Source: UBA5905 sp964609975
GTDB taxonomy: Bacteria > Bacillota > Clostridia > Oscillospirales > Acutalibacteraceae
Assembly: GCA_964609975.1 (NCBI GenBank)
Contig: CAZSTR010000010.1
Coordinates: forward strand, 1 to 50,518
Direction: 5' to 3'
DNA: 50,518 nt
Part shown: positions 22,944 through 30,123 of the stretch, one piece after another
Layout of the letters: every line of letters starts with the position of its first letter
How positions within the stretch are numbered: the stretch's first letter is position 1
The notes under the pieces: model-generated
Databases searched by the model: none
What the model was told of the DNA's origin: nothing
The model's input: only the letters and a program-made list of their open reading frames with translations
Made by a program: the position numbers and the translations under genes

Positions 22944-23843
22944 TTAATCCTCCGGTGGGAGCATAGATTTCAGCGAAAGCAGATATTCGGAGGGAGTCAT
23001 GCCGGAAATCTGCTTGAAATTGCGAGAGAAATAATGCACCGAGGAATAGCCCAGCGCCTGGGAAATTTCTGTGAAATTATATTTTTTCTCCCGGATGTAC
23101 AGCTTGGCGCGGCTGATGCGTAGCTCCTGATAATAGCGGCTGATGCCATAGCCCACCCGCTTTTGAAACAGCTTTTGCAGGGTGGATTTGCTGACGCAAA
23201 ACTCCTGGCATAGCTCCTCCATGGACACATTATCGGTTACATGCTTCTCCAGATAGGCGCACACCCGTTGCAGCAGGGCATCATTGCGGCTCTCCTGTAA
23301 TGCCCGGAGCGCCAGCGGCTCCGGGGCCGGCTTTTGGCCGTTGCGGCGAATCAGCCCGATGAGCAGCTGCTCCAGATAGATTTGTATCATCTGCTCGCTT
23401 CCGAACAGGGCATCCTCCCGCCGCAGAAGCTGGGGGACAATCACATCGCCCAGAGGGCTGGAGAAGGCGGCCTTCGCTTCCTGCACGATTTCCGCCATTC
23501 GCTCTCGTTCCTGGGTTTCGCAGACGATGGGGTGCCCCGCCAGTGCATAGAGCATGGGGCAGTCGGAGGAGAAGGAAATGATGAAGGAGTTGGCGGTGCC
23601 CTTCGGACTGCATCGGATGTTGTGAAACTCCATGGGCTTGTGTAAAAACAGCTGGCCGGAGGGCAGGGATAGCTCCCGACTACCGGCGGTGATGATGGCC
23701 TCTCCCTTGTCGGCGTAGACCAGCTCCCAGAAATCGTGCACCTCACCGGCAAAGGTGAAGTCGATGGGATATTCATAATAATGGACGGAAATGATGGAAT
23801 GGATGGGCACGGCCTGTTCCATTTTTGTCTTGACATACTCCAT
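22944..23843 (-). CDS. AraC family transcriptional regulator
   Basis: A 299-residue AraC regulator. The N-terminal cupin-like sensor includes FAGEVHDFWELVYADKGEA and LPSGQLFLHKPMEFHNIRC. The C-terminal double HTH includes VSMEELCQEFCVSKSTLQKLFQKRVGYGISRYYQ and NFTEISQALGYSSVHYFSRNFKQISGMTPSEYLLS. The ATG at 23843 is preceded by GTGAGGTGG and a good promoter (23865-23893). It is divergent from glutamate dehydrogenase across about 380 bases. Whether it regulates gdhA or remote sugar genes is not evident. Confidence 0.9.
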   Translation of the reverse strand: MEYVKTKMEQAVPIHSIISVHYYEYPIDFTFAGEVHDFWELVYADKGEAIITAGSRELSLPSGQLFLHKPMEFHNIRCSPKGTANSFIISFSSDCPMLYALAGHPIVCETQERERMAEIVQEAKAAFSSPLGDVIVPQLLRREDALFGSEQMIQIYLEQLLIGLIRRNGQKPAPEPLALRALQESRNDALLQRVCAYLEKHVTDNVSMEELCQEFCVSKSTLQKLFQKRVGYGISRYYQELRISRAKLYIREKKYNFTEISQALGYSSVHYFSRNFKQISGMTPSEYLLSLKSMLPPED

Positions 23844-23864
23844 AAATACCACCTCACTGCTTGT

Positions 23865-23893
23865 ATCATACTGACTTTTGCAGAAAAAAGCAA
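23865..23893 (-). promoter_or_regulatory. Promoter for the AraC gene at 22944
   Basis: On the minus strand TTGCTT (23893-23888), a 17-bp spacer and TATGAT (23870-23865). Confidence 0.65.
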
Positions 23894-24133
23894 GCGTTTT
23901 TACGGGAAAACGCAAAAAAGCGCAAATTTTTGGGAATTTTTCAAACTTTTGTCGAAGTGCTTGCACTTTTCGGTCGAGTTTTTGCTAAAATGCGCTTTTT
24001 GAGGAAATCTACGAAAAAAAGGGACGAGGCGCCGTCGAGAGTGCAATTTTTTCTTTTTAATTTGCATAAAATCGGGATGAATTTTGAAAAAGCCGAAAAA
24101 AGATAAGGAAATTGAATTTTCCAAAATTATTTC
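23894..24133. other. AT-rich intergenic stretch between araC and gdhA
   Basis: About 240 bases, clearly more AT-rich than the surrounding genes, with no convincing gene. A weak promoter-like pair (TTGCAC 23961-23966, TAAAAT 23986-23991, 19-bp spacing) lies on the plus strand. Otherwise I see only A/T runs; no regulatory motif or stable hairpin stands out. Confidence 0.4.
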
Positions 24134-24162
24134 TTGCATTTCCGCAGAAGATCTGCTATACT
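24134..24162 (+). promoter_or_regulatory. Promoter for gdhA
   Basis: TTGCAT (24134-24139), a 17-bp spacer and TATACT (24157-24162), 64 bases before the start codon. Confidence 0.7.
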
Positions 24163-24226
24163 GGAAACTAGAATCGGGCGGAATTGTATCTGCACGAGAA
24201 ATTTTGAAGGATGGGAGCGGTTATCT

Positions 24227-25558
24227 ATGACTTATGTGGAACGCGTGCTGGAGGAATTGAAGGAGCGCTATGCCGAGCAGAAGGAGTTTTTGCAGGCGGC
24301 GACCGAGGTGCTTCATTCTTTGCAGCCGGTGATTGACGCACACCCCGAATATGAAGCCGCCGGTCTGCTGGAGCGGCTGGTGGAGCCGGAGCGGGCGATT
24401 CTTTTCCGCGTCCCCTGGGTGGACGACGCCGGAAAGACCCAAGTGAACCGGGGCTATCGGGTGCAGTTCAACTCGGCCATCGGCCCATATAAGGGCGGAA
24501 TTCGCCTGCACCCCTCGGTGAATCTGGGCATTATCAAATTTCTCGGCTTTGAGCAGATCTTCAAAAACTCCCTCACCGGCCTGCCCATCGGCGGCGGCAA
24601 GGGCGGCAGTGATTTCGACCCGAAGGGGAAATCCGATCGAGAAATCATGGCCTTCTGCCAGAGCTTTATGACGGAGCTGTTCCGGCATATCGGCGCCGAC
24701 ACGGATGTGCCCGCCGGAGACATCGGTGTCGGCGGCCGGGAAATTGGCTATCTTTTCGGCCAGTATAAGCGCCTGCAAAACCGCTATGAGGGCGTTTTGA
24801 CCGGAAAGGGCCTGACCTATGGCGGTTCTCTGGCCCGCACCCAGGCCACCGGCTACGGTCTGGTTTATTTCACCGAGGAAATGCTGAAGGTGAAGGGCGA
24901 TTCTCTGAAGGGGAAAACGGTGGCGGTTTCCGGCGCCGGAAATGTGGCTATCTATGCGGTGGAAAAGGCTCAGCAGCTGGGCGCAAAGGTGGTCACCGTC
25001 AGCGACTCTACCGGTTGGGTGTATGACGCCGAAGGTATCGACCTGGCCGCTTTGAAGGAAATCAAGGAGGTCAAGCGGGCGCGTCTGACCGAATACAAGA
25101 GCTATCGTCCCTCCGCGGAATATCATGAGGGCCGGGGCGTGTGGAGCGTTCCCTGCGATGTGGCGTTGCCCTGTGCGACCCAGAACGAGCTTCTGCTGGA
25201 GGATGCGCAGACGCTGGTGAAGAACGGTGTGCGCTATGTGGCGGAGGGTGCGAATATGCCCACTACTCTGGAGGCCACCGAATATCTGCAGAAAAACGGG
25301 GTCGTTTTCGCCCCCGGAAAGGCGGCCAACGCCGGCGGCGTGGCCACCTCCGCGCTGGAGATGAGCCAGAACAGCATGCGGCTGAGCTGGAGCTTCGACG
25401 AGGTGGATGCGAAGCTACATGACATCATGGTGGGCATCCATAAAAGCGCCTATGCGGCGGCAAAGGAATATGGCTGTGAGGGCAATTATGTGATGGGCGC
25501 CAACATCGCTGGCTTCCAGAAGGTGGCCGAGGCCATGATGGCTCAGGGCGTGGTATAA
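24227..25558 (+). CDS. gdhA: NADP-type glutamate dehydrogenase
   Basis: A 443-residue hexameric-type glutamate dehydrogenase, converting 2-oxoglutarate and ammonium to glutamate with NAD(P)H. The substrate domain contains PYKGGIRLHPSVN and the lysine-bearing GGGKGGSDFDPKGKSD. The Rossmann domain has VAVSGAGNVAIYAVEKAQQLG (about residues 230-250), and the end has LEMSQNSMRLSW. The length fits the small bacterial hexameric class, usually NADP-dependent. The ATG at 24227 is chosen over longer frames that run through the promoter. It is monocistronic with its own terminator. In gut Clostridia this is the main ammonium-assimilation or glutamate-balance enzyme. Confidence 0.95.
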   Translation: MTYVERVLEELKERYAEQKEFLQAATEVLHSLQPVIDAHPEYEAAGLLERLVEPERAILFRVPWVDDAGKTQVNRGYRVQFNSAIGPYKGGIRLHPSVNLGIIKFLGFEQIFKNSLTGLPIGGGKGGSDFDPKGKSDREIMAFCQSFMTELFRHIGADTDVPAGDIGVGGREIGYLFGQYKRLQNRYEGVLTGKGLTYGGSLARTQATGYGLVYFTEEMLKVKGDSLKGKTVAVSGAGNVAIYAVEKAQQLGAKVVTVSDSTGWVYDAEGIDLAALKEIKEVKRARLTEYKSYRPSAEYHEGRGVWSVPCDVALPCATQNELLLEDAQTLVKNGVRYVAEGANMPTTLEATEYLQKNGVVFAPGKAANAGGVATSALEMSQNSMRLSWSFDEVDAKLHDIMVGIHKSAYAAAKEYGCEGNYVMGANIAGFQKVAEAMMAQGVV

Positions 25559-25591
25559 GCAGTGGTATAAGCAAAAGCAAAAAGCAAAACG

Positions 25592-25634
25592 GGGCGCAGA
25601 CGCTGTAATTTCAGCCGTCTGCGCCCGTTCTTTT
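25592..25634 (+). terminator. Terminator after gdhA
   Basis: GGGCGCAGACG/CGTCTGCGCCC hairpin followed by GTTCTTTT. Confidence 0.8.
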
Positions 25635-25646
25635 GGTTTCACGCGG

Positions 25647-25853
25647 TTATTGGGGGCTTTTTTCTTTTTCCTTGGCGGGGAACAGCAGGGAAATGCACCA
25701 GACCCCGGCCAGCGCCACCACGGTATATACGACGCGCGCCCACAGCGTTCCGGCTCCGCCGAAGATCCAGGCGACCAAATCGAACTGGAACAGGCCGATG
25801 CACCCCCAGTTGAGGGCGCCGATGATGGTGAGAATCAACGCAACGGTGTTCAT
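25647..25853 (-). CDS. DUF378 family small membrane protein
   Basis: A 68-residue protein with two membrane spans and the DUF378 pattern: VALILTIIGALNWGCIGLFQFDLV at the N-terminus (the ALNWG motif is diagnostic), then AGTLWARVVYTVVALAGVW and a short charged tail. Function is unknown in all members. The ATG at 25853 is preceded by AAAGGAGG. It converges on the gdhA terminator and diverges from the ACT-domain gene. Confidence 0.88.
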   Translation of the reverse strand: MNTVALILTIIGALNWGCIGLFQFDLVAWIFGGAGTLWARVVYTVVALAGVWCISLLFPAKEKEKSPQ

Positions 25854-26033
25854 GCCGAGCCTCCTTTCTGAAGGATGTCTGAAAAAAGTGTGCCCCGTTG
25901 GGGCGATGGATATACCTGCGGCGGCGAAAAAAGAAAATGCGGGGATTTTTAGTTGATTTTTGCCCGGTAGTATGGTACTATAATGTATACAATGTACGCA
26001 ACAAACACGGGAACAGAACAGGAGGGCTTCTTT

Positions 26034-26303
26034 ATGCGCGCGGTGATAACGGTGGTCGGCCGGGATGCGGTCGGAATTTTGGCGAAGGTGTCGAGTCGGT
26101 GCAGTGCCCATCGGCTGAATGTGATTGAGGTGACCCAGTCGATTTTGCAGGATTTGTTTGCGATGATTATGCTGGTGGAAATCAGCGAGAGCGATATCCC
26201 CTTCACCCAGATTGTGGACGAAATGACCGCTCTGGGACAGGAGAACGGCTTGGAAATTCACTGTATGCACGAAAACATTTTCAACGCTATGCACACGATT
26301 TGA
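26034..26303 (+). CDS. ACT domain protein (UPF0237)
   Basis: An 89-residue single ACT domain of the UPF0237 type: RAVITVVGRDAVGILAKVSSRCSAHRLNVIEVTQSI at the N-terminus, then FAMIMLVEIS. ACT domains bind amino acids and regulate partners. The start is the ATG at 26034 with GGAGGG; the in-frame upstream codons lie at a TATAAT element (25979-25984). The UPF0210 gene begins 10 bases after its stop, the conserved pairing for this family, so the ACT protein probably senses a ligand for that partner. Confidence 0.9.
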   Translation: MRAVITVVGRDAVGILAKVSSRCSAHRLNVIEVTQSILQDLFAMIMLVEISESDIPFTQIVDEMTALGQENGLEIHCMHENIFNAMHTI

Positions 26304-26313
26304 GGAGCGGGGC

Positions 26314-27675
26314 ATGATAAACACAAACAACATTTTAGAAACCATCACTATGATCCAGGACGAAAATCTGGATGTGCGCACCATCACCATGGGGATTTCG
26401 CTGTTGGATTGCTGTGACAGCTCCGTGGAGCGGATGTGCGCGCGGGTGTATGATAAAATCACCCGCAGTGCGGAGCACCTGGTGGAAACAGGCGAAAGCA
26501 TCGAGAAGGAGCTGGGGATTCCCATCGTCAACAAGCGTATTTCCGTGACGCCGGCGGCGCTGGTGCTGGCCGGCTGTGAAAACAGGGATGCGGTGCGGCT
26601 GGCTCATACGCTGGAGCGGGCGGCGCAGACCTGCGGTGTGAACTTTCTCGGCGGCTTTTCCGCACTGGTGCAAAAGGGCTTCGCGACCGGTGACCGGGAG
26701 CTGATTGAGGCGATTCCCCAGGCGCTGGCGGAAACGGAACATGTCTGCGCTTCGGTGAATGTTGGCTCCACGAAGGCGGGCATCAACATGGACGCGGTGG
26801 CGCTGATGGGACGCGTGGTGCGTCAGGCGGCGGAGGCCACCGCCGACCGGGGCTGTATCGGCCCGGCGAAGCTGGTTGTACTGTGCAACGCGCCGGAGGA
26901 TAACCCCTTCATGGCCGGCGCCTTCCATGGCGTGGGCGAGCCGGATCGGGTGATCAATGTGGGCGTGTCCGGGCCGGGCGTGGTGCGAGCGGCGCTGGCG
27001 AAGGCCGGCCCGGATGTGGATTTGGGCCAGGTTGCCGAGCTCATCAAAAAAACTGCATTCAAAATCACCCGCATGGGTCAGCTGGTGGCTCAGGAGGCCT
27101 CGGCCCGGCTGGGTGTGCCCTTCGGGATCGTGGATTTGTCTCTTGCTCCCACGCCAGCGGTGGGCGACTCCGTGGCGCATATTCTGGAGGAAATCGGCCT
27201 GTCCCAGTGCGGCGCCCATGGCACGACGGCGGCGCTGGCGATGCTCAACGACGCGGTGAAGAAGGGCGGCGTGATGGCCTCCTCCCATGTGGGCGGCTTG
27301 TCTGGCGCGTTTATCCCGGTGACAGAGGACGCGGGGATGATTGACGCTGCGCGCACGGGCTGTCTGACCATCGAAAAGCTGGAGGCGATGACCTCGGTTT
27401 GCTCGGTGGGGCTGGATATGATCAACATCCCCGGCGACACGCCGGCGGAGGTGATTTCGGCGATCATTGCGGACGAAGCCGCCATCGGTATGGTGAACGG
27501 AAAAACGACAGCGGTGCGGGTGATTCCTGCCATCGGGAAAAAGGTGGGCGAGGAGCTGAGCTTCGGCGGTCTGCTGGGCGAAGGCCCGGTGATGCCCCTC
27601 AACGAGGCGTCGCCGGCGGTGTTCATCCATCGAGGCGGCCGGATTCCGGCACCGATGCACAGCCTGAAAAACTGA
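26314..27675 (+). CDS. UPF0210 / DUF711 (PFL family) protein
   Basis: A 453-residue protein of the UPF0210/DUF711 family, distantly related to the glycyl-radical enzyme fold but with no glycyl radical domain. Diagnostic segments are ILETITMIQDENLDVRTITMGISLLDC at the N-terminus, NFLGGFSALVQKG, FHGVGEPDRVINVGVSGPGVV, and VDLSLAPTPAVGDSVAHILEEIG, with IHRGGRIPAP at the end. The family is conserved and uncharacterised. The ATG at 26314 follows GAGGAG and is coupled to the ACT gene. Length and termini match full-length members. Confidence 0.92.
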   Translation: MINTNNILETITMIQDENLDVRTITMGISLLDCCDSSVERMCARVYDKITRSAEHLVETGESIEKELGIPIVNKRISVTPAALVLAGCENRDAVRLAHTLERAAQTCGVNFLGGFSALVQKGFATGDRELIEAIPQALAETEHVCASVNVGSTKAGINMDAVALMGRVVRQAAEATADRGCIGPAKLVVLCNAPEDNPFMAGAFHGVGEPDRVINVGVSGPGVVRAALAKAGPDVDLGQVAELIKKTAFKITRMGQLVAQEASARLGVPFGIVDLSLAPTPAVGDSVAHILEEIGLSQCGAHGTTAALAMLNDAVKKGGVMASSHVGGLSGAFIPVTEDAGMIDAARTGCLTIEKLEAMTSVCSVGLDMINIPGDTPAEVISAIIADEAAIGMVNGKTTAVRVIPAIGKKVGEELSFGGLLGEGPVMPLNEASPAVFIHRGGRIPAPMHSLKN

Positions 27676-27686
27676 AAAGGTATGCG

Positions 27687-27726
27687 AAAAGCCGCAGAGA
27701 AAAGCAACTTTTCCCTGCGGCTTTTG
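27687..27726 (+). terminator. Terminator after the UPF0210 gene
   Basis: AAAAGCCGCAG/CTGCGGCTTTT hairpin, T-rich 3' side. Confidence 0.8.
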
Positions 27727-27891
27727 TGTGTCCCAAAGGTTGGATTTTGCGGTTTTGTGCCGGTGTATAAACCGTAAGGCTTTTGTTTTTTCGTAAAAAA
27801 ATTTATTCCTTTGTATCTGACGGTGATAAACCCGGCCGGTTGGCGCAAACTGAAAAGGGGCTTTATGCTTCGGATGGACGGACGAGCAACG

Positions 27892-27926
27892 AAAAAAGTC
27901 CGCCTCTGCGGGGCAGAGACGGACTT
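27892..27926 (-). terminator. Terminator after the small gene at 27942
   Basis: On the minus strand AAGTCCGTCTCTG/CAGAGGCGGACTT with a CCC-type loop, followed by TTTTTT. Confidence 0.85.
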
Positions 27927-27941
27927 CGGCTTGAGCGAAAA

Positions 27942-28187
27942 TTATTCCTGACCGTAGAGGTTCATACGGAACAGCCGGGATTCATCCTCTTTGTTTTCGC
28001 AAACCACGGTGGCTTCTGCGATGGTGCCCTTGGAGATGGCGCCGGACAGCACCAACAGCTGGGTCAGCCGGCTCTTCAGGTTCAGCACATCGCCCTCGGC
28101 GGTTTTCAAAAACACCTCGCCTTGCGCCTCGGCCGCGAAGTTCATCAGCTTGCTGAAATCGAAATCATGAATCTGTACGCCTTCCAT
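27942..28187 (-). CDS. Small protein of unknown function
   Basis: An 81-residue protein I do not recognise. It is soluble and acidic to neutral, with an alternating hydrophobic pattern (FDFSKLMNFAAEA, GEVFLKTAEGDVLNLKSRLTQLLVLSGAI) and no signal peptide. The fold impression is a short helix followed by beta strands, loosely like an antitoxin N-terminal domain, but no partner toxin is adjacent and I do not claim that. It is a real gene by its AGGAGGCG ribosome site, consensus promoter (28231-28259) and strong terminator, all in register. Confidence 0.7.
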   Translation of the reverse strand: MEGVQIHDFDFSKLMNFAAEAQGEVFLKTAEGDVLNLKSRLTQLLVLSGAISKGTIAEATVVCENKEDESRLFRMNLYGQE

Positions 28188-28230
28188 GGAAAAACGCCTC
28201 CTTGTTGTTCTGTTTGTTGATTACCCTTTC

Positions 28231-28259
28231 AGTATAGCCGATTTTGCGCCAAAAGGCAA
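28231..28259 (-). promoter_or_regulatory. Promoter for the small gene at 27942
   Basis: On the minus strand TTGCCT (28259-28254), a 17-bp spacer and TATACT (28236-28231). Confidence 0.65.
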
Positions 28260-28341
28260 CCGGTTTTTTGCGTTTCCGGGGCTTCTTTTCGAAAATTTTA
28301 CGAATTTTTTGGAGGATTTACAAAAGTTTCATAATTTCCTC

Positions 28342-28370
28342 TTGACAGAGAGGAAAAAGAGTGTTACCCT
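28342..28370 (+). promoter_or_regulatory. Promoter of the hrcA-grpE-dnaK-dnaJ operon
   Basis: TTGACA (28342-28347), a 17-bp spacer and TACCCT (28365-28370). The CIRCE operator follows 4 bases downstream, at the expected transcription start. Confidence 0.7.
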
Positions 28371-28374
28371 TACA

Positions 28375-28401
28375 TTAGCACTCGGAGGCTGCGAGTGCTA
28401 A
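28375..28401 (+). promoter_or_regulatory. CIRCE operator (HrcA binding site)
   Basis: A perfect CIRCE inverted repeat: TTAGCACTC (28375-28383), 9-bp spacer, GAGTGCTAA (28393-28401). HrcA binds it to repress the operon at normal temperature; GroEL availability tunes HrcA (family knowledge). Confidence 0.97.
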
Positions 28402-28422
28402 TCCGGAAAGGAGATGCAGTTC

Positions 28423-29457
28423 ATGGAACTGGACAGCCGCAAAGCAAAAATTCTGGCGCTGATTATTGAGTTCTATATAGAAACGGGCGAGCCCATTGGG
28501 TCGAAGGCGTTGGCAGAGCTTTTGGGAAACTGTGTGTCCCCGGCGACGATTCGAAACGATATGGCGGCGTTGACAGCTCTCGGCTATTTGGAGCAGCCCC
28601 ACACCTCCGCCGGCCGTTTGCCCACGGCGCGAGCCTTTCGGGTGTATATCGACCAGCTGATGGATCGCCGCCCGTTGGCGGAGCAGGAGAAGAAGGAAAT
28701 TGATGCCATGCTGGCGTCGGCGGCGGGCGATCCGCTCCAGCTTTTGGAGGATGCCTCCCGCGCTCTGGCCGATGTGACAGGGCTGGCCGCGGTGACAGCT
28801 CAGCCGGAGCAGACGGATTCCTGTATTCGCCGCATCGACATCATGCAGATGTCGCCCCGCAACATGGCGGTGGTGCTTGTGCCGGAAAACGGCACGCCTC
28901 GCACTCGGATGTGCCATTGTTCGCGGGACATTCCCGGACAGGTTTCGGTGGCGCTGGGGGATTTCCTCTCCCATCGGTTTTTGGACCGTCCTCTGTCCAG
29001 CGTGACGCTGGATTCGATTCAGCAGGTGCTGGCGGAGCTGGGGGATGCGGGCGCGGCGCTGGTGCCGGTGCTGTCCGCCTTTTATGGACTGGTGCAGGAA
29101 TGTGCTTCCTCCGAGGTGATGCTGTCCGGTCAGATGAATTTGTTGCGCCACCCGGACTATGCTTTGGAAAACGCCCGCTCCCTGATGAGCTTTCTGGATG
29201 AGCGGAATAGGTTGAGTCATGTTTTGTCTCTACAGCCGGAGGACGGCTTGCAAATCGTGCTGGGAAGCGATAATCTGCCGGAGCTGAACGGCTCCAGCAT
29301 CATCACCACCCACTATTCGCTGGGTCAGCGCGGCCAGGGAACCATCGGTATCATCGGCCCCTTGCGCATGAATTATGCCGACACCATTCCCCGGATTGAA
29401 TATTTCGCCAACGCCATCGGGAAGCTTCTCTCGGAGCTTTTCGACGACGAAGGTTAA
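28423..29457 (+). CDS. hrcA: Heat-inducible transcription repressor HrcA
   Basis: A 344-residue repressor of class I heat-shock genes. The N-terminal winged helix (IIEFYIETGEPIGSKALAELL, VSPATIRNDMAALTALGYLEQPHTSAGRLPT) is the classic HrcA signature; the rest is the GAF-like dimerisation domain, with GSDNLPELNGSSIITTHYSLGQRGQGTIGIIGPLRMNYADTIPRIEY near the C-terminus. I use the ATG at 28423 because the in-frame ATG at 28414 overlaps the AAGGAG ribosome site. It autoregulates through the CIRCE site and is followed by grpE, dnaK and dnaJ. Confidence 0.96.
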   Translation: MELDSRKAKILALIIEFYIETGEPIGSKALAELLGNCVSPATIRNDMAALTALGYLEQPHTSAGRLPTARAFRVYIDQLMDRRPLAEQEKKEIDAMLASAAGDPLQLLEDASRALADVTGLAAVTAQPEQTDSCIRRIDIMQMSPRNMAVVLVPENGTPRTRMCHCSRDIPGQVSVALGDFLSHRFLDRPLSSVTLDSIQQVLAELGDAGAALVPVLSAFYGLVQECASSEVMLSGQMNLLRHPDYALENARSLMSFLDERNRLSHVLSLQPEDGLQIVLGSDNLPELNGSSIITTHYSLGQRGQGTIGIIGPLRMNYADTIPRIEYFANAIGKLLSELFDDEG

Positions 29458-29471
29458 GGAGGGCAACACCA

Positions 29472-30041
29472 ATGGAAAAAGAAAACACCGCTCCCGTGGA
29501 ACAAGAGCTGGAGGAAGCGGCGCCGGTGCCGGAAGCGTCGTCTGCGCCGGAGAAAACGGAGAAAAAGGCGTCCGGGAAGGCGGAAAAGCGCATGGTTGCG
29601 CTGGAAGCGAAGCTGGAGGCGATGGAAAAGGAGCTGGCGGAAACCAAGGACCAGTATCAGCGGATGCTGGCGGAATACGCCAACTATAAGCGGCGCACCG
29701 ACCAGGAAAAGCAGCAAATCGGCCAGTTCACGAAGGCGGAGCTGCTGACTGGGCTGTTGACGAGCCTGGACAACATGGACAAGGCGGTGGCGGCCCCCGC
29801 CGGGGAGGAATACAAAACCGGCGTGGATATGGTGATGCGCCAGTTCCGCCAGGCGCTGGAGGCGCTGGGGCTGGAGGAAATTCCGGCTCTGCATGAGCCC
29901 TTCGACCCCAATGTGCATAATGCGGTTATGCGGGAGGACGCCGACGGCGTGGAGCCGGAGACGGTGACCCAGGTGTTCCAGACGGGCTATCGCTTGGGCG
30001 AGCGGGTGCTGCGCCCGGCCATGGTGAAGGTGGCCAACTGA
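29472..30041 (+). CDS. grpE: Nucleotide exchange factor GrpE
   Basis: A 189-residue DnaK nucleotide exchange factor. The first 45 residues are acidic and low in complexity. A coiled coil follows (ALEAKLEAMEKELAETKDQYQRMLAEYANYKRRTDQEK), then the four-helix and beta domain ending VTQVFQTGYRLGERVLRPAMVKVAN, the normal GrpE C-terminus. AAGGAGG lies before the ATG, 14 bases after hrcA. It releases ADP from DnaK and is co-expressed with it. Confidence 0.96.
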   Translation: MEKENTAPVEQELEEAAPVPEASSAPEKTEKKASGKAEKRMVALEAKLEAMEKELAETKDQYQRMLAEYANYKRRTDQEKQQIGQFTKAELLTGLLTSLDNMDKAVAAPAGEEYKTGVDMVMRQFRQALEALGLEEIPALHEPFDPNVHNAVMREDADGVEPETVTQVFQTGYRLGERVLRPAMVKVAN

Positions 30042-30123
30042 CCATTCGGCTGACGCGGGGCGTGCGCCCCGGTTGGATATAAAAAAGGGTAATTTCATAC
30101 ACAATTTATTGGAGGTATGCTTT

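Noticed and set aside
27780..27890. A possible riboswitch (c-di-GMP-like) after the UPF0210 gene
   Set aside because: GCGCAAAC looked suggestive, but the GACGCAAAGCC and tetraloop elements are missing, and no gene follows on that strand.
27942..28187. A toxin-antitoxin assignment for the small protein
   Set aside because: No second small gene lies beside it and the resemblance is only to a general fold pattern.
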